From NCBI RefSeq assembly GCF_004210375.1, contig NC_134832.1, positions 151,277,592 to 151,341,591 on the forward strand: a stretch of DNA of 64,000 nt, in the 5' to 3' direction. The notes under the pieces were generated by a model. That model saw nothing but the letters and a program-made list of their open reading frames with translations. It did not search any database and was not told where the DNA came from. Positions 57,236 through 64,000 of the stretch are shown here, piece by piece (within the stretch, counting starts at the first letter, position 1; the number at the start of each line of letters is the position of its first letter). The position numbers and the translations under genes were made by a program. The DNA is from Tachypleus tridentatus (lineage: Eukaryota > Arthropoda > Merostomata > Xiphosura > Limulidae).

Positions 57236-57774
57236 ATTTGTTCTTCATCGATTTCTATTCTTAACATGTTTAAACTGATGTGTATTTATTGTGTATAGAC
57301 GTGTTTTATATATATATAGTTTTGATGGAACTATTTTATTACATTCGAAGCTCGAGATATATCAAACTTTTCTTATCATTTCTCCACATAAAATAGTGAC
57401 CTTACCCTAAATAGTTTGATAAAAATCCGCTGGGGGAGCTGCTAAACTACAATCCCTGTCTTTCAAGCTTAAATGTTCAATTGCAACATCATAAGGGGTT
57501 AAAAAACTCAAAGAGATTTTTAACCCCTTATAAAGATGAACTGTTCTTCAAAAATCGCTAAATTTTAACTTCAAAATATATACAGAACAAGAATGAATAA
57601 CAAAACAACTTAGGAATAAAGAAAATTGTAGAACTTCTATTTAGATAACAAAAAAATATAATCTCACTTATACATAAAACGTAGCTACAGAAATTCGCAC
57701 AGTACTTATATATGCTGGTTTTGTACAACCCTTCTCTTATGATCTACTAATTAATTACATGGTGGTTATGTACA
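57236..57774. other. Non-genic stretch
   Basis: AT-rich. A short palindrome 'aaggggttaaaaaactcaaa...ttaaccccttataa' near 57,493-57,530 is the only visible structure. Confidence 0.5.
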
Positions 57775-60700
57775 GCCTCTGTTCTCTGGTCTAGTAACTA
57801 TTTATATGGTGGTTCTATAAAACCCTTTTCCTGTGGTCTAGTAATTAATTATATGCTACTTCTGTAGTCCATTGCGTCTAGTCCAGTAATTAATTATATG
57901 CTACTTCTGTAGTCCATTGTTTCTGGTTCAGTAATTAATTAGATGCTACTTCTGTAGTCCATTGCTTCTGGTACAGAAATTAATTATGTGCTACTTCTGT
58001 AGTCCATTGCTTCTGGTACAGAAATTAATTATGTGCTACTTCTGTAGACCTTTGCTTCTGGTCCAGTAATTAATTATATGCTACTTCTGTAGTCCATTTC
58101 TTCTCATCCAGTAATTAATTATATGCTACTTCTGTAGTCCATTGTTTCTGGTCTAGTAATTAATTATATGCTACTTCTGTACTCCATTGCTTCTGGTACA
58201 GAAATTAATTATGTGCTACTTCTGTAGTCCATTGCTTCTGGTCCAGTAATTAATTATACGCTACTTCTGTAATCCATTTCTTCTGGTCCAGTAATTAATT
58301 ATATGCTACTTCCGTAGTCTATTGATTCTGGTCTAGTAATTAATTATATGCTACTTCCGTAGTCTATTGATTGTGGTCCAGTAATTAATTATATGCTACT
58401 TCCGTAGTCTATTGATTCTGGTCCAGTAATGAATTATATGTACTTCTGTACTCCATTGCTTCTGGTACAGAAATTAATTATGTGCTACTTCTGTAGTCCA
58501 TTGCTTCTGGTACAGTAATTAATTATATACTACTTCTGTAGCGCATTGCTTCTGATACAGTAATTAATTATATGCTACTTCTGTAGTACTTTGCTTCTGG
58601 TCCAGTAATTAATTATACGCTACTTCTGTAGTCCATTTCTTCTGGTCCAGTAATTAATTATATGCTACATTTGTGGTCCTTTGCTTCTGGTACAGTAATT
58701 AATTATGTGCTACTTCTGTAGCCCATTGCTTCTGGTACAGTAATTAATTATGTGCTACTTCTGTAGCCCATTGCTTCTGGTACAGTAATTCTTTATATGC
58801 TACTTCTGTAGCTTATTGCTTCTGGTCCAGTAATTAATTATATGCTACTTCTGTAGTTCATTGCTTCTTGTCTAGTAATTAATTATATGCTACTTCTGTA
58901 GTCCATTTCTTCTGGTCCAGTAATTAATTATATGCTACTTCTTTAGTCTTTTGCTTCTGGTCCAGTAATTAATTATATGCTACTTCTGTACTCCATTGCT
59001 TCTGGTACAGAAATTAATTATGTGCTTCTTCTGTAGCGCATTGCTTCTTAAACAGTAATTAATTATATGCCTCTTCTGTAATCCATTGTTTCTGGTCCAG
59101 TAATTAATTATATGCTACTTCCGTAGTCCATTGCTTCTGGTCTAGTAATTAATTATATGCTACTTCTGTACTCCATTGCTTCTGGTACAGAAATTAATTA
59201 TGTGCTACTTCTGTAGTCCATTGCTTCTGATACAGTAATTAATTATATGCTACTTCTGTAGCCCATTGTTTCTGGTACAGTAATTAATTATATGCTACTT
59301 CTGTAGCTTATTGCTTCTGGTCCAGTGATTAATTATATGCTACTTCTGTAGTCCATTGCTTCTGGTCCAGTAATTAATTATATGCTACTTCTGTAATCCA
59401 TTTCTTCTGGTCCAGTAATTAATTATATGCTACTTCCGTAGTCTATTGATTCTGGTCTAGTAATTAATTATATGCTACTTCCGTAGTCTATTGATTCTGG
59501 TCCAGTAATTAATTATATGCTACTTCCGTAGTCTATTGATTCTGGTCCAGTAATGAATTATATGCTACTTCTGTACTCCATTGCTTCTGGTACAGAAATT
59601 AATTATGTGCTACTTCTGTAGTCCATTGCTTCTGGTACAGTAATTAATTATATACTACTTCTGTAGCGCATTGCTTCTGATACAGTAATTAATTATATGC
59701 TACTTCTGTAGTACTTTGCTTCTGGTCCAGTAATTAATTATACGCTACTTCTGTAGTCCATTTCTTCTGGTCCAGTAATTAATTATATGCTACATTTGTG
59801 GTCCTTTGCTTCTGGTACAGTAATTAATTATGTGCTACTTCTGTCGCCCATTGCTTCTGGTACAGTAATTAATTATGTGCTACTTCTGTAGCCCATTGCT
59901 TCTGGTACAGTAATTCTTTATATGCTACTTCTGTAGCTTATTGCTTCTGGTCCAGTAATTAATTATATGCTACTTCTGTAGTCCATTGCTTCTTGTCTAG
60001 TAATTAATTATATGCTACTTCTGTAGTCCATTTCTTCTGGTCCAGTAATTAATTATATGCTACTTCTGTAGTCTTTTGCTTCTGGTCCAGTAATTAATTA
60101 TATGCTACTTCTGTACTCCATTGCTTCTGGTACAGAAATTAATTATGTGCTTCTTCTGTAGCGCATTGCTTCTTAAACAGTAATTAATTATATGCCTCTT
60201 CTGTAGTCCATTGTTTCTGGTCCAGTAATTAATTATATGCTACTTCCGAAGTCCATTGCTTCTGGTCTAGTAATTAATTATGTGCTACTTCTGTACTCCA
60301 TTGCTTCTGGTACAGAAATTAATTATGTGCTACTTCTGTAGTCCATTGCTTCTGGTCCAGTAATTAATTATATGCTACTTCTGTAATCCATTTCTTCTGG
60401 TCCAGTAATTAATTATATGCTACTTCCGTAGTCTATTGATTCTGGTCTAGTAATTAATTATATGCTACTTCCGTAGTCTATTGATTCTGGTCCAATAATT
60501 AATTATATGCTACTTCCGTAGTCTATTGATTCTGGTCCAGTAATGAATTATATGCTACTTCTGTACTCCATTGCTTCTGGTACAGAAATTAATTATGTGC
60601 TACTTCTGTAGTCCATTGCTTCTGGTACAGTAATTAATTATATACTACTTCTGTAGCGCATTGCTTCTGATACAGTAATTAATTATATGCTACTTCTGTA

Positions 60701-63183
60701 GTACTTTGCTTCTGGTCCAGTAATTAATTATACGCTACTTCTGTAGTCCATTTCTTCTGGTCCAGTAATTAATTATATGCTACATTTGTGGTCCTTTGCT
60801 TCTGGTACAGTAATTAATTATGTGCTACTTCTGTAGCCCATTGCTTCTGGTACAGTAATTAATTATGTGCTACTTCTGTAGCCCATTGCTTCTGGTACAG
60901 TAATTCTTTATATGCTACTTCTGTAGCTTATTGCTTCTGGTCCAGTAATTAATTATATGCTACTTCTGTAGTCCATTGCTTCTTGTCTAGTAATTAATTA
61001 TATGCTACTTCTGTAGTCCATTTCTTCTGGTCCAGTAATTAATTATATGCTACTTCTGTAGTCTTTTGCTTCTGGTCCAGTAATTAATTATATGCTACTT
61101 CTGTACTCCATTGCTTCTGGTACAGAAATTAATTATGTGCTTCTTCTGTAGCGCATTGCTTCTTAAACAGTAATTAATTATATGCCTCTTCTGTAGTCCA
61201 TTGTTTCTGGTCCAGTAATTAATTATATGCTACTTCCGTAGTCCATTGCTTCTGGTCTAGTAATTAATTATATGCTACTTCTGTACTCCATTGCTTCTGG
61301 TACAGAAATTAATTATGTGCTACTTCTGTAGTCCATTGCTTCTGATACAGTAATTAATTATATGCTACTTCTGTAGCCCATTGCTTCTGGTACAGTAATT
61401 AATTATATGCTACTTCTGGAGCCAATTGATTCTGGTCCACTAATTAATTATATGCTACTTCTGTAGCCAATTGATTCTGGTCCACTAATTAATTATATGC
61501 TACTTCTGTAGCCCATTGCTTCTGGTCCAGTAATTAATTATATGCTTCTTCTGTAGTCTTTTGCTTCTGGTCCAGTAATTAATTATATGCTACTTCTGTA
61601 GTCCGTTGCTTCTGGTCCAGTAATTAATTATATGCTACTTCTGTAGTCCATTTCTTCTGGTTTATTAATTAATTATATGCTACTTCTGTAGTCCGTTGCT
61701 TCTGGTTCAGTAATTAATTATATGCTACTTCTGTAGCCCATTGCTTCTGGTACAGTAATTAATTATATGCTACTTCTGTAGCGCATTGCTTCTGATACAG
61801 TAATTAATTATATGCTACTTCTGTAGTCCATTGTTTCTGGTTCAGTAATTAATTATGTGCTACTTCTGTAGTCCATTGCTTCTGGTACAGAAATTAATTA
61901 TGTGCTACTTCTGTATCGCATTGCTTCTTAAACAGTAATTAATTATATGCCTCTTCTGTAGTCCATTGTTTCTGGTTCAGTAATTAATTATATGCCTCTT
62001 CTGTAGTCCATTGTTTCTGGTTCAGTAATTAATTATATGCTACTTCTGTAGCCCATTGCTTCTGGTACAGTAATTAATTATATGCTACTTCTGTAGCTTA
62101 TTGCTTCTGGTCCAGTAATTAATTATGTGCTACTTCTGTAGTCCATTGCTTCTGGTACAGAAATTAATTATGTGCTACTTCTGTAGTGCATTGCTTCTGA
62201 TACAGTAATTAATTATATGCTACTTCTGTAGTCCATTGCTTCTGGTACAGTAATTAATTATATGCTACTTCTGTAGTCCTTTGTTTCTGGTCCAGTAATT
62301 AATTATGTGCTACTTCTGTAGTCCATTTCTTCTGGTCCAGTAATTAATTATATGCTACTTATGTGGTCCTTTGCTTCTGGTACAGTAATTAATTATGTGC
62401 TACTTCTGTAGCGCATTGCTTCTGATACAGTAATTAATTATATGCTACTTCTGTAGTCCATTGTTTCTGGTTCAGTAATTAATTATGTGCTACTTCTGTA
62501 GTCCATTTCTTCTGGTCCAGTAATTAATTATGTGCTACTTCTGTAGTCCATTTCTTCTGGTCCAGTAATTAATTATGTGCTACTTCTGTACTCCATTGCT
62601 TCTGGTACAGAAATTAATTATGTGCTACTTCTGTAGTCCATTGCTTCTAGTACAGTAATTAATTATATGCTACTTTTGTAGTCCATTGCTTTTGGTACAG
62701 CAATTAATTATATGCTACTTTTGTAGTCCATTGCTTCTGGTACAGTAATTAATTATATGCTACTTCTGTAGTCCTTTGCTTCTGGTCCAGTAATTAATTA
62801 TATGCTACTTCTGTAGTCCATTTCTTCTGGTCCAGTAATTAATTATATGCTACTTCTGTAGTCCGTTGCTTCTGGTCCAGTAATTAATTATATGCTACTT
62901 TTGTAGTCCATTGCTTCTGGTACAGTAATTAATTATGTGCTACTTCTGTAGCCCATTGCTTTTGGTACAGTAATTAATTATATGCTACTTCTGTAGCGCA
63001 TTGCTTCTGATACAGTAATTAATTATATGCTACTTCTGTAGTCCATTTCTTCTGGTCCAGTAATTAATTATATGCTACTTCTGTAGTCCATTGCTTCAGG
63101 TCCAGTAATTAATTATATGCTACTTCTGTAGTCCATTGCTTCAGGTCCAGTAATTAATTATATGCTACCTCTGTAGTCCATTA
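57775..63183. repeat. 45-bp satellite, ~120 copies, with higher-order structure
   Basis: Unit 'taattaattatatgctactt' - 'ctgtagtccattgcttctgg' - 'tccag', 45 bp (58,921 to 58,966). Rare variants mark long periods: 'ttgcttcttaaacag' at 59,041, 60,166, 61,156 and 61,921 gives spacings of 1,125, 990 and 765 bp, all multiples of 45. Blocks around 58.2-59.1, 59.4-60.2 and 60.4-61.2 kb are near-identical. Almost every unit has TAATTAATTA. Confidence 0.98.
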
Positions 63184-63221
63184 CTATCAAAACTCAGATC
63201 ACATATAAAAAAAATGATAAC

Positions 63222-64000
63222 ATAACAATCAGGTTGATAAACATTAAACTCTTATAATGTGCCTTATTATGTTTTATTGATAAACACTAAACTCTTATAA
63301 CTTGCCTTATTATGTTTTATTGATAAACACTAAACTCTTATAACTTGCCTTATTATGTTTTATTGATAAACACTAAACTCTTATAACTTGCCTTATTATG
63401 TTTTATTGATAAAAACTAAACTCTAATAACGTGCCTTATTATGTTTTATTGATAAACACTAAACTCTAATAACGTGCCTTATTATGTTTTATTGATAAAC
63501 ACTAAACTCTTATAACGTGCCTTATTATGTTTTATTGATAAACACTAAACTCTTATAACGTGCCTTATTATGTTTTATTGATAAACACTAAACTCTTATA
63601 ACGTGCCTTATTATGTTTCATTGATAAACACTAAACTCTTATAACGTGCCTTATTATGTTTCATTGATAAACACTAAACTCATTATAACTCTTATGCCTT
63701 ATTATGTTTCATTGATAAACACTAAACTCTTATAACGTGCCTTATTATGTTTCATTGATAAACACTAAACTCTTATAACGTGCCTTATTATGTTTCATTG
63801 ATAAACACTAAACTCTTATAACGTGTCTTATTATGTTTTATTGATAAACACTAAATTCTGATAACGTGCCTTATTATGTTTCATTGATAAACACTAAACT
63901 CTTATAACGTGCCTTATTATGTTTTATTGATAAACACTAAACTCTTATAACGTGCCTTATTATGTTTCATTGATAAACACTAAACTCTTATAACGTGCCT
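63222..64000. repeat. 43-bp satellite, >=18 copies, runs off the window
   Basis: Unit 'cttataacgtgccttattat' - 'gttttattgataaacactaa' - 'act', 43 bp (63,251, 63,294, 63,337). One unit near 63,680 carries an insertion. Only ~40 bp separate it from the 45-bp satellite. Confidence 0.97.

Overview
This 64 kb window looks like intergenic DNA of a large, AT-rich animal genome. I see no bacterial-style genes, operons or CRISPR. The main clue to the organism is a tRNA-derived SINE of about 280 bp (called SINE-A here: Leu/Ser-type tRNA head, a body with 'ggcggtgggtggtgatgact', tail 'cgaaattcaaaacaaac'). From memory this type is abundant in chelicerates, above all horseshoe crabs (Limulus/Tachypleus). 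That assignment is recognition, not a search result. Only one short stretch (48,504-48,620) resembles a host coding exon. Nearly every other open frame is decayed transposon or lies inside a tandem repeat.

Layout. 1-6.4 kb: AT-rich spacer, a CRE/E-box cluster followed by a 38-bp minisatellite, and several SINEs. 6.4-7.9 kb: 62-bp array grown from the inside of a SINE-A. 10.1-14.2 kb: decayed Jockey/R1-type LINE (+), with a 65-bp array amplified from its own ORF2. 14.3-21.8 kb: SINEs and minisatellites (29, 22, 44 and 49 bp). 21.8-26.2 kb: old SINEs and an AT-rich foldback structure with perfect 27-bp inverted ends. 27.6-29.2 kb: a complete but disabled Tc1 DD34E transposon (-). 31.7-35.2 kb: 50-bp satellite interrupted by a 333-bp copy of sequence from 14.3 kb. 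37.8-42.5 kb: an old ~35-bp array, then a younger 84/42-bp array. 43.7-45.7 kb: 43-bp array. 45.7-47.8 kb: 5' half of a second LINE of the same family (-). 48.1-48.8 kb: possible promoter, first exon and splice donor. 50.6-53.3 kb: head-to-head Penelope ends and three minisatellites. 53.8-57.2 kb: SINE-A with clean target duplication, then a Penelope-like element (-) with RT and GIY-YIG remnants, split by a 1.5-kb array that seems to derive from its own RT motif C. 57.8 kb to the end: 45-bp satellite with higher-order structure, then a 43-bp satellite running off the window.

About 38% of the window (my rough sum, ~24 kb) is tandem repeat. The most coherent pattern is that three arrays (62, 65 and 33/40 bp) can be traced to internal segments of a SINE, a LINE and a Penelope element lying in place, so retroelement interiors appear to seed minisatellites here. 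The mobile elements act independently. The SINEs would depend on LINE enzymes for movement, and the LINE, Penelope and Tc1 copies are all broken.
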